Below are positions 49,897 to 57,451 of a DNA stretch of 64,000 bases, piece by piece; positions within the stretch are counted from its first letter, which is position 1; each line of letters begins with the position of its first letter. The DNA is from Streptomyces sp. ITFR-16. Its GTDB lineage: Bacteria > Actinomycetota > Actinomycetes > Streptomycetales > Streptomycetaceae. The DNA is taken from assembly GCF_031844705.1 (NCBI RefSeq), contig NZ_CP134609.1:3472001-3536000 (forward strand), in the 5' to 3' direction. The notes below the pieces were generated by a model. That model made no database searches. It was not told the origin of the DNA and saw only the letters and a list, made by a program, of their open reading frames with translations. The translations under genes and the position numbers were made by a program.

Positions 49897-52341
49897 ATGG
49901 GGATGACCACACCACCGCGGACGCTCGCCGAGGCTCTGCGCGCCCGGGACGACGAGTCACTGGCCGGGCTGTTGCGTGCCCGGCCCGATCTCCTCACCCC
50001 CGTGCCCGGCGACATCACCCAGCTCGCGACGCGCGCCGGCACCCGTGCCTCCGTCGTACGCGCCCTGGAACACCTGGACCGGTTCGCCCTGCAGACCGCC
50101 GAAGCGCTGGCGGTCGCGCCCGACCCGGCTCCGTACGAGACCCTGCTCGCCCTGCTCACGGGGGACGGCCAGGATGACGGCGAGCACCGCGACGACGCGG
50201 GCGCCGCGATCGTGGCCGCGCTGCCCGGTGCCCTCGCGGTGCTGCGCGAACAGGCCCTGGTCTGGGGTGAGAACGACCGGCTGCGGCTGGTGCGCACGGC
50301 GCGCGAGCTGCTGTCGCCGTCCCCGCAGCACCCCTCCCCCACCGGCCTCGGGCCGACCGTCTCGGAGGCCACCGCCGGCATGTCGCCGGGCCGGCTCCAG
50401 GAGATCCTGGCGGCGGCCGGGCTGCCCGCCACGCATGATCCGGTCTCCGCGGTGAACGCGCTGACGGCGCTGTTCACCGACCGCACCCGGATGGGCGAAC
50501 TCCTCGACACCGCGCCCATGGAGGCGCTGTCGGTGCTGGACCGCCTCGTCTGGGGACCGCCGTACGGCGAGGTGACGCCGAACCCCACCCCGCCCGTGAA
50601 GTGGCTGCGCGACCGCGGGCTGCTGCTGCCCGTGTCGACGCGCACGGTCGTCCTGCCGCGCGAGGCGGCGCTGCATCTGCGGGCCGGGCGCGCCCACCGT
50701 GTGCCCGAGCCCCGGCCCCCGGCCGTGCGGGCCGTCGCCGAACGCGATCCACAGGCTGTGGACAGTGCGGCGGCCGGCCAGGCGTTCCTCGCGGTGGCCA
50801 CCGTCGAGGAGCTGCTGAAGAGCTGGAACGGCGGCGGCCCGGCGATCCTGCGGGCCGGCGGGCTCAGCGTCCGCGAGCTGAAGAAGACCGCCGCCGCGCT
50901 GGACGTGTCGGAGCCCGTCGCCGCGTTCTGGATCGAACTCGCCTACGCGGCCGGGCTGCTGGCCTCCGACGGGGAGGCGGACGAGCGGTACGCGCCGACC
51001 CCGGCGTACGACGACTGGGCCGAGCTGCCCGCCGAGGACCGCTGGGTCTCGCTCGCCGCCGCCTGGCTCGCCGCCACCCGGACCTCCGGGCTGGTGGGCG
51101 GGCAGGACGCCAAGGGGCGGGCGCTGTCCACGCTCGGCCCCGACCTGGACCGCTCCGCCGCGCCGGAGGTCCGCCACCGGGTGCTGTCCCTGCTGGCCGC
51201 GCTGCCGCCCGGCACCGCCCCGGACCCCGAGAGCGTGCTCGCCCGCCTGCGCTGGGAGCGGCCGCTGCGGGGGGCCTCCGCGTCCGCCGGGGACACCACC
51301 GATCTGCGGTCCCGGATCGCCCTGTGGACGCTGAACGAGTCGGAGCTCCTCGGCATCACGGGGCGCGGCGCACTCGCCTCGCAGACCCGCGCCCTGCTCT
51401 CCGACGGGCCCGCCGAGGCCGCCGCCCGGCTCGCGCCGCTCATCCCGGAACCCCTGGACCACGTCCTGCTCCAGGCGGACCTGACGGCCGTCGCGCCCGG
51501 CCCGCTGGAGCGCCCGCTCGCCGACATGCTCGCCGCGCTGGCGGACATCGAGTCGAAGGGGGGTGCGACGGTCTACCGGTTCACGCCCGGGTCCGTACGG
51601 CGGGCGCTGGACGCCGGGCAGTCCGCCGCCGATCTGCACGCCTTCCTCGCCGCGCACAGCCGTACGCCGGTGCCGCAGCCGCTGAGCTATCTCATCGACG
51701 ACGTGGCCCGCCGCCACGGCCATCTGCGGATCGGCGCCGCGTCCGCGTACGTACGCTGCGACGACGAGGCCGTGCTCAACGAGATCCTCGCCGACAAGCG
51801 CTCCGCCACGCTGCGGCTGCGCCGGCTCGCCCCGACGGCGCTGGCCGCGCAGATCGACCCGGCCTCGCTGCTCGACGGGCTGCGCGAGATGGGGTACGCG
51901 CCTGCGGCGGAGTCCGCCGACGGCGATGTCCTGATCACCCGCGCGGGGGCCCGCCGCACCCCGCCCCGCGCGGCGCCCGTGCCGGTGCCGGAGGGCCCGC
52001 CCGTGCCCGACCCCACGCTGCTGGGCGCGGCGGTCCGGGCGATCCGGGCCGGGGACACGGCCGCCACGGTCGTCCACAAGGACACCGGCCCCGCCTCGGC
52101 GCCCGGCGCCCTGCCCCGCACCACGTCGGCGGAGACCCTGGTCACGGTCCAGGCGGCCGCGATGACGGGCTCCGCGGTCTGGATCGGCTACGTCAACGCG
52201 GAGGGCGCGGCCAGCCAGCGGGTGATCGCCCCGGTCCGCGTCGAGGGCGGCTATGTGACCGCGTACGACCACACGGCGGACGAGGTCCGCACGTACCCCC
52301 TGCACCGGATCACGGGCGTGGCGGAGCTGGCGGAGGAGTAG
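49897..52341 (+). CDS. Helicase-associated (XPB/Ssl2-like) protein without ATPase motifs
   Basis: An 814-aa protein. No Walker A or DEAD-type motif is present. The N terminus (TLAEALRARDDESLAGLLRARPDLL) and the repeated winged-helix-like parts (RALEHLDRFALQTAEAL, LSVRELKKTAAALDV) fit the helicase-C_3/XPB N-terminal-like family that is encoded beside bacterial XPB. It may bind DNA or help the XPB helicase 0.8 kb downstream. ATG 49897 is 7 nt after TACCGT, so leaderless; ATG 49903 is an alternative. Confidence 0.85.
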   Translation: MGMTTPPRTLAEALRARDDESLAGLLRARPDLLTPVPGDITQLATRAGTRASVVRALEHLDRFALQTAEALAVAPDPAPYETLLALLTGDGQDDGEHRDDAGAAIVAALPGALAVLREQALVWGENDRLRLVRTARELLSPSPQHPSPTGLGPTVSEATAGMSPGRLQEILAAAGLPATHDPVSAVNALTALFTDRTRMGELLDTAPMEALSVLDRLVWGPPYGEVTPNPTPPVKWLRDRGLLLPVSTRTVVLPREAALHLRAGRAHRVPEPRPPAVRAVAERDPQAVDSAAAGQAFLAVATVEELLKSWNGGGPAILRAGGLSVRELKKTAAALDVSEPVAAFWIELAYAAGLLASDGEADERYAPTPAYDDWAELPAEDRWVSLAAAWLAATRTSGLVGGQDAKGRALSTLGPDLDRSAAPEVRHRVLSLLAALPPGTAPDPESVLARLRWERPLRGASASAGDTTDLRSRIALWTLNESELLGITGRGALASQTRALLSDGPAEAAARLAPLIPEPLDHVLLQADLTAVAPGPLERPLADMLAALADIESKGGATVYRFTPGSVRRALDAGQSAADLHAFLAAHSRTPVPQPLSYLIDDVARRHGHLRIGAASAYVRCDDEAVLNEILADKRSATLRLRRLAPTALAAQIDPASLLDGLREMGYAPAAESADGDVLITRAGARRTPPRAAPVPVPEGPPVPDPTLLGAAVRAIRAGDTAATVVHKDTGPASAPGALPRTTSAETLVTVQAAAMTGSAVWIGYVNAEGAASQRVIAPVRVEGGYVTAYDHTADEVRTYPLHRITGVAELAEE

Positions 52342-52400
52342 CCAAGGCGTCGGCCGCGTCTGGCACGCTTTGGCGTGTCCACGACTCTGGGGGGGAACTC

Positions 52401-52943
52401 ATGCGACGCACCGACGCGGCCAGACAGCTGGGCGGCTTCGTCCGGGAGCACCGCACGGACGGCGGCAGACGGCTGGTACAGGCCGGCGTGATGCTGGGCG
52501 TCGGGGCGGTGGGCCTGGCCTTCGGCATACCCGTGGCGGTCGCGTCCGTCGGCACCACCGAGGGAGCCCCCGAACTGGCCGGTCTGCTCCTGGGCGTCGG
52601 GCTGGTGGGGCTGGGCCTGGGGATCTGGCGGCTGGTGCAGGGGCTCCGTACGCGTGAGCAGTGCTTCGACGTCCACGAACGGGGGCTGACGCACCGGGTG
52701 GCGGGCACGGCGACCCTGATCCCGTGGGAGGACATCGCGTCCGTCGGCGCGCACGGCGACGACGGACGCCCGCTGGCGGAGGCGCGCGGCATGGGCTTCG
52801 CGTGCGTGATCAAGCTCCGGGACGGGGGCAGCATCCGCGTCGACACGTTCACGCAGGACGCCCGCGAGCTGGCCCGGACCGCCCACGCCGCGGTCCACCT
52901 GGGCCGCCGCCCCGAGGGCCGGGGCCACCGCCGCTCACCCTGA
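52401..52943 (+). CDS. Small membrane protein with PH-like C terminus
   Basis: A 180-aa protein with two membrane helices (AGVMLGVGAVGLAFGIPVAV and AGLLLGVGLVGLGLGIWRLV). A C-terminal strand-rich cytoplasmic part follows (CFDVHERGLTHRVAGTATLIPWEDIASVGAHG...GFACVIKLRDGGSIRVDTFTQDAREL), resembling bacterial PH-like domains. ATG 52401 with GGGGGG a few bases upstream. It sits between the two helicase genes, but nothing ties it to repair. Confidence 0.8.
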   Translation: MRRTDAARQLGGFVREHRTDGGRRLVQAGVMLGVGAVGLAFGIPVAVASVGTTEGAPELAGLLLGVGLVGLGLGIWRLVQGLRTREQCFDVHERGLTHRVAGTATLIPWEDIASVGAHGDDGRPLAEARGMGFACVIKLRDGGSIRVDTFTQDARELARTAHAAVHLGRRPEGRGHRRSP

Positions 52944-52956
52944 CCCGGGCCCGGGG

Positions 52957-52993
52957 TTCCGTCCTCAGCCGCCGGACGGGCTTGTCGGTGCGG
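52957..52993 (+). repeat. Dispersed repeat, copy 5
   Basis: TTCCGTCCTCAGCCGCCGGA then CGGGCTTGTCGGTGCGG, closely matching copy 4. It lies in the 160-bp gap before the XPB helicase, which otherwise shows nothing. Confidence 0.8.
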
Positions 52994-53103
52994 GGCACCC
53001 GCACCAACAGGCCCGCACCGGGCAAACCCGTACCGCCCCCGCATGCGGCACACTGGACGTTTGGCCGGTACACGGCCACCCCGCAGCAGAAAGGGCCGAG
53101 CGC

Positions 53104-54747
53104 GTGACCGGACCCCTCATCGTCCAGAGCGACAAGACGCTCCTCCTCGAGGTCGACCACGAGCAGGCCGACGCCTGCCGGCGTGTGATCGCGCCGTTCG
53201 CGGAGCTGGAGCGCGCGCCCGAGCACATCCACACCTACCGGCTCACCCCGCTCGGGCTGTGGAACGCCCGGGCCGCGGGGCACGACGCCGAGCAGGTCGT
53301 CGACGCGCTCGTGAAGTACTCGCGCTACCCCGTACCGCACGCGCTGCTCGTCGACATCGCCGAGACGATGGACCGCTACGGCCGCCTCACCCTGTCCAAG
53401 CACCCGGTCCACGGCCTGGTGCTGACCTCCACCGACCGGCCCGTGCTGGAGGAGATCCTCCGGTCCAAGAAGGTCCAGCCGCTGGTCGGCGCCCGGATCG
53501 ACCCGGACACCGTGGCCGTGCACCCCTCCGAGCGGGGGCAGGTCAAGCAGACGCTGCTGAAGCTGGGCTGGCCCGCCGAGGACCTCGCGGGGTACGTCGA
53601 CGGCGAGGCGCACCCCATCGAGCTGGACGAGAACGGCTGGGCGCTGCGGCCCTACCAGCAGCAGGCCGTCGAGGGGTTCTGGCACGGCGGCTCGGGCGTC
53701 GTCGTGCTGCCCTGCGGCGCCGGCAAGACGCTGGTCGGGGCCGGCGCGATGGCGCAGGCCAAGGCGACCACGCTGATCCTGGTCACCAACACCGTCTCCG
53801 CCCGGCAGTGGAAGCACGAGCTGGTGAAGCGGACCTCGCTGACCGAGGACGAGATCGGTGAGTACAGCGGGACCCGGAAGGAGATCCGGCCGGTCACCAT
53901 CGCCACGTACCAGGTGCTGACGACCCGCCGGAAGGGCATCTACCCGCACCTGGAGCTGTTCGACTCCCGCGACTGGGGTCTGGTGATCTACGACGAGGTG
54001 CATCTGCTGCCCGCGCCCGTCTTCAAGTTCACCGCCGATCTCCAGGCCCGCCGCCGCCTCGGGCTGACCGCCACCCTGGTGCGGGAGGACGGCCGCGAGT
54101 CGGACGTCTTCTCGCTGATCGGGCCCAAGCGGTTCGACGCCCCGTGGAAGGAGATCGAGGCGCAGGGCTACATCGCCCCCGCCGACTGCGTCGAGGTACG
54201 GGTCAATCTCACGGACTCCGAACGGCTCGCCTACGCGACCGCGGAGGCCGAGGAGAAGTACCGGTTCTGCGCGACGACCGCGACGAAGCGGAAGGTCACC
54301 GAGGCCCTGGTGCGCAAGCACAAGGGCGAGCAGACCCTCGTCATCGGGCAGTACATCGACCAGCTCGACGAGCTGGGAGAGCATCTGGACGCCCCGGTGA
54401 TCAAGGGCGAGACGAGCAACGCCCAGCGCGAGAAGCTCTTCGACGCCTTCCGCCAGGGCGAGCTGAACGTCCTGGTCGTCTCGAAGGTGGCGAACTTCTC
54501 CATCGACCTCCCGGAGGCCACCGTCGCCATCCAGGTGTCGGGCACCTTCGGCTCGCGCCAGGAGGAGGCCCAGCGGCTCGGCCGGGTACTGCGGCCGAAG
54601 GCGGACGGGCACGAGGCGCGGTTCTACTCGGTGGTCGCGCGCGACACGATCGACCAGGACTTCGCGGCCCACCGCCAGCGCTTCCTGGCCGAGCAGGGCT
54701 ACGCGTACCGGATCGTGGACGCGGACGAGCTGCTGTCGGACAGCTGA
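53104..54747 (+). CDS. DNA repair helicase XPB (bacterial)
   Basis: A 547-aa superfamily 2 helicase. The N-terminal damage-recognition/XPB-type domain (residues 1-150) is followed by motif I PCGAGKT, motif Ia LVTNTVSARQW, motif II as YDEVH, motif III LTATLVREDGRE, and motif VI EEAQRLGRVLRPK. The RED motif of XPB is visible as R-E-D in LVREDG. It is a 3'-5' DNA helicase presumed to act in repair. GTG start. It follows its probable partner protein and precedes a HelD-type helicase. Confidence 0.95.
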   Translation: MTGPLIVQSDKTLLLEVDHEQADACRRVIAPFAELERAPEHIHTYRLTPLGLWNARAAGHDAEQVVDALVKYSRYPVPHALLVDIAETMDRYGRLTLSKHPVHGLVLTSTDRPVLEEILRSKKVQPLVGARIDPDTVAVHPSERGQVKQTLLKLGWPAEDLAGYVDGEAHPIELDENGWALRPYQQQAVEGFWHGGSGVVVLPCGAGKTLVGAGAMAQAKATTLILVTNTVSARQWKHELVKRTSLTEDEIGEYSGTRKEIRPVTIATYQVLTTRRKGIYPHLELFDSRDWGLVIYDEVHLLPAPVFKFTADLQARRRLGLTATLVREDGRESDVFSLIGPKRFDAPWKEIEAQGYIAPADCVEVRVNLTDSERLAYATAEAEEKYRFCATTATKRKVTEALVRKHKGEQTLVIGQYIDQLDELGEHLDAPVIKGETSNAQREKLFDAFRQGELNVLVVSKVANFSIDLPEATVAIQVSGTFGSRQEEAQRLGRVLRPKADGHEARFYSVVARDTIDQDFAAHRQRFLAEQGYAYRIVDADELLSDS

Positions 54748-54773
54748 CGGACGAGGGCGGGGGCGCGGCGCGC

Positions 54774-54962
54774 TCAGCGCGTGCGGCGCACCCCCGCCTC
54801 CTCCGCGTACTCACCGAGGACGACCACGCCGAACGCGGCCCGCGCGAAGACCCGGACGGCGCGCAGCGCGTCACCGGCACGGTGACGGTGGGGATGACCG
54901 GTGGCCGCGGTCGCGCCGTGCGCGGGGCCGGTCCTTCGGGGGTTCAGGGTGACGGTGCTCAT
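54774..54962 (-). CDS. Conserved small basic protein
   Basis: A 62-aa protein, MSTVTLNPRRTGPAHGATAA at the start and VVVLGEYAEEAGVRRTR at the end. The middle is basic, with an amphipathic ALRAVRVFARAAFG stretch. Nothing like an enzyme. ATG 54962 was chosen; 54971 (MED) is an alternative start. It lies antisense between XPB and HelD. I recall similar small proteins at this position in other Streptomyces; function unknown. Confidence 0.6.
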   Translation of the reverse strand: MSTVTLNPRRTGPAHGATAATGHPHRHRAGDALRAVRVFARAAFGVVVLGEYAEEAGVRRTR

Positions 54963-55084
54963 GTCTTCCATGGTGCTCCGCACACACCCGTCACCGCGTC
55001 GCCCCGCAGACGGAAGCCCGGGACGGTGCCCGTACGCCTCGGGTCGCACGGCGTCCCCTACGGGGTGGACCCCCGCGATATTCG

Positions 55085-55114
55085 TTGGCGCGGAGTGGAG
55101 CCGGTCTATACAAT
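55085..55114 (+). promoter_or_regulatory. Promoter of helD
   Basis: TTGGCG (55085-55090), 18 bp, TACAAT (55109-55114): a good HrdB-type promoter. It would leave a leader of over 210 nt before the helD GTG at 55337, in a 365-bp gap that has no gene on this strand. Confidence 0.55.
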
Positions 55115-55217
55115 CGCCGGTCTGCCCGCCTCCCGCACCGTGGTACCGGCGGCCCGCAAGGGCCCGCGCCGGCAGCCGGGGGAGCGCCGCCGACCGGACG
55201 GAAACCGGCCGACAGCC

Positions 55218-55239
55218 GTACGTACGCCCCCGTACGTAC
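55218..55239 (+). promoter_or_regulatory. Hairpin in the helD leader
   Basis: GTACGTACG, loop CCCC, CGTACGTAC: a perfect 9-bp stem, each arm itself partly palindromic. It lies 98 bp before the start codon within the predicted leader RNA. Confidence 0.55.
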
Positions 55240-55336
55240 CCGTGATCGATCCCCGAGCGGACCGCATCGCCCCCCAAGCAACGGCCGGGGACGATGTGCG
55301 GTCCGCCGTCCTGCGTTGAATGCCGGAGGCAACACC

Positions 55337-57409
55337 GTGCCCGCGCACGCACACGAGAGCGACACCACCACCGACCCCCTCGCCCATGAGCGCGCCCATC
55401 TCGCCGCATCGCGCGCCGCGCTGCGCGCGATGCGCGAGGACGCCCAGGCCCTCGACATCCGCGATGTCACGGCGAACTGGGTCAACGCCGCAGTGCTCCA
55501 GGCCCAGATCACCGACCGCATCAAGTCGCTCGCCGACCTCGCGCACACCCCGCTCTTCTTCGGGCGCCTGGACTACCTCCACGCCGTCGGCGCGGAACAG
55601 GCCGAGGGCGCCGAGGGAGAGCAGTTCTACATCGGGCGGCGGCACGTCCACGACGCCGAGGGCGACCCGATGGTGATCGACTGGCGCGCGCCGGTCTCCC
55701 AGCCCTTCTACCGCGCGTCCCGCAACGACCCCCTCGACGTCGGCCGGCGGCGCCGCTTCGGCTACACCGGCGGCGACCTCACCGCGTACGAGGACGAGCA
55801 CCTCTCCGACCCGACGGAGACCGAGCGGACGAGCAAGCTCCTCCAGGCGGAGATCGAGCGGCCCCGCGTCGGCCCGATGCGCGACATCGTCGCGACCATC
55901 CAGCCCGAGCAGGACGAGATCGTCCGCAGCGAGCTGGGCGGCACGGTCTGTGTGCAGGGCGGGCCCGGCACCGGAAAGACCGCCGTCGGCCTGCACCGGG
56001 TCGCGTATCTGCTGTACGCGCACCGCGACCGCCTCGCCCGCACCGGCACCCTGGTCATCGGGCCGAACCGCTCCTTCCTGCACTACATCGAGCAGGTGCT
56101 CCCGGCCCTCGGCGAGCTGGAGGTGAAGCAGGCGACCGTCGAGGACCTGGTGACCGCGCAGGTCGAGGTCCGGGGCACGGACGAGGCACCGGCCGCCGTC
56201 GTGAAGGGCGACGCCCGCATGGCCGAGGTGCTGCGCCGGGCGCTGCGCTCGCACGTGACCATGCCGGTGGAACCCGTGATGGTGGTGCGCGGTTCGCGCC
56301 GCTGGCGGGTGCCCGCGTACGAGATCGAGGAGATGGTCCGGGAGCTGCTGGCCCGCGACATGCGGTACGGGGCCGCGCACGAGGCGCTGCCGCAGCGCAT
56401 CGCGCACGCCGTGCTGGTGCGGATGGAGGAGGCGGGCGAGGCCCCCGACGACCGGGTGCAGAACGCCGTGGCCCGTACCCCCGCCGTCAAGGCGGCCGTG
56501 AAGGCGATCTGGCCCGCGGTCGACCCGTCGAAACTGGTACTGCGGCTGCTGTCGGACCCGGAGTTCCTGGCGGCGCACGCGGAGGGGCTGCTGAGCGAGG
56601 ACGAGCAGAAGACGATCCTGTGGACCAGGCCGGCCCGCAGCGTGAAGTCCGCGAAGTGGTCGGCGGCGGACGCGGTGCTCATCGACGAGGCCGCCGACCT
56701 GGTGGCGCGTACGCATTCACTGGGCCATGTCGTGATCGACGAGGCCCAGGACCTCTCCCCCATGCAGTACCGGGCGGTCGGCCGCCGCTGCTCGACCGGG
56801 TCGGCCACCGTCCTCGGCGACCTGGCGCAGGGCACGACGCCCTGGTCCACGCAGAGCTGGGAGCAGGCGCTGCACCACCTGGGCAAGTCCGACGCGGTGG
56901 TCGAGGAGCTGACGGCCGGCTTCCGTGTGCCGCGCGACGTGATCGCGTACGCCTCCCGGCTGCTGCCGGTGATCTCCCCCGGCCTCGCGGCGGTGGAGTC
57001 GGTACGTGAGTCGCCGGGCTCGCTGTCCGTACGGGAGGTGGCGGGCGCGGACGTGCGGGACGCGGCCGTGGTCGCGGCCTGCGAGGAGTCCCTCACGCAC
57101 GAGGGCTCGACCGGTCTGATCGCCGCCGACGCACGCGTCCCGGCCCTGGCCGAGGCCCTGACGGCGGCGGGCCACTCCTACCTCTCCCCCGGCCAGGAGA
57201 CCTCCGCCGAGTCCCGGCTGACGCTGGTCCCGGCGTCGCTGGCCAAGGGCCTGGAGTACGACTACGTGGTCCTGGACGAACCGGCGGCGGTGGTCGACGG
57301 GGAGCCGGACGAGCGGACCGGGCTGCGCCGGCTGTATGTGGCGCTGACCCGTGCGGTGTCGGGGCTGATCGTCCTTCACGCGGCGCCGCTGCCGAAGGAG
57401 TTGGTCTGA
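55337..57409 (+). CDS. helD: HelD-type RNA polymerase-associated helicase
   Basis: A 690-aa superfamily 1 ATPase. The N-terminal antiparallel coiled-coil arm (ERAHLAASRAALRAMREDAQAL...) is the part that reaches into RNA polymerase. Walker A is GGPGTGKTAVGLHR, Walker B is HVVIDEAQDLSPMQY, motif III is VLGDLAQGTTPW, and motifs V/VI are LEYDYVVLDEP and RRLYVALTRA. HelD clears stalled or rifamycin-bound polymerase. GTG 55337 has GGAGG 8 nt upstream; the open frame from 55085 is leader sequence. Confidence 0.93.
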   Translation: MPAHAHESDTTTDPLAHERAHLAASRAALRAMREDAQALDIRDVTANWVNAAVLQAQITDRIKSLADLAHTPLFFGRLDYLHAVGAEQAEGAEGEQFYIGRRHVHDAEGDPMVIDWRAPVSQPFYRASRNDPLDVGRRRRFGYTGGDLTAYEDEHLSDPTETERTSKLLQAEIERPRVGPMRDIVATIQPEQDEIVRSELGGTVCVQGGPGTGKTAVGLHRVAYLLYAHRDRLARTGTLVIGPNRSFLHYIEQVLPALGELEVKQATVEDLVTAQVEVRGTDEAPAAVVKGDARMAEVLRRALRSHVTMPVEPVMVVRGSRRWRVPAYEIEEMVRELLARDMRYGAAHEALPQRIAHAVLVRMEEAGEAPDDRVQNAVARTPAVKAAVKAIWPAVDPSKLVLRLLSDPEFLAAHAEGLLSEDEQKTILWTRPARSVKSAKWSAADAVLIDEAADLVARTHSLGHVVIDEAQDLSPMQYRAVGRRCSTGSATVLGDLAQGTTPWSTQSWEQALHHLGKSDAVVEELTAGFRVPRDVIAYASRLLPVISPGLAAVESVRESPGSLSVREVAGADVRDAAVVAACEESLTHEGSTGLIAADARVPALAEALTAAGHSYLSPGQETSAESRLTLVPASLAKGLEYDYVVLDEPAAVVDGEPDERTGLRRLYVALTRAVSGLIVLHAAPLPKELV

Positions 57410-57413
57410 GGGC

Positions 57414-57446
57414 GGCGGTGCACAGGGCCCGGCCCTGTGCACCGCC
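57414..57446. terminator. Bidirectional terminator between helD and the GH9 gene
   Basis: Perfect 15-bp stem GGCGGTGCACAGGGC (57414-57428) and 57432-57446 with a 3-nt loop, 4 bp after the helD stop and 5 bp from the GH9 stop. Confidence 0.9.
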
Positions 57447-57451
57447 CCGGA

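Noticed and set aside
54972..55336. Known rifamycin-associated element upstream of helD
   Set aside because: I looked for the published inverted-repeat element and found only the GTACGTACG hairpin, which does not match it.
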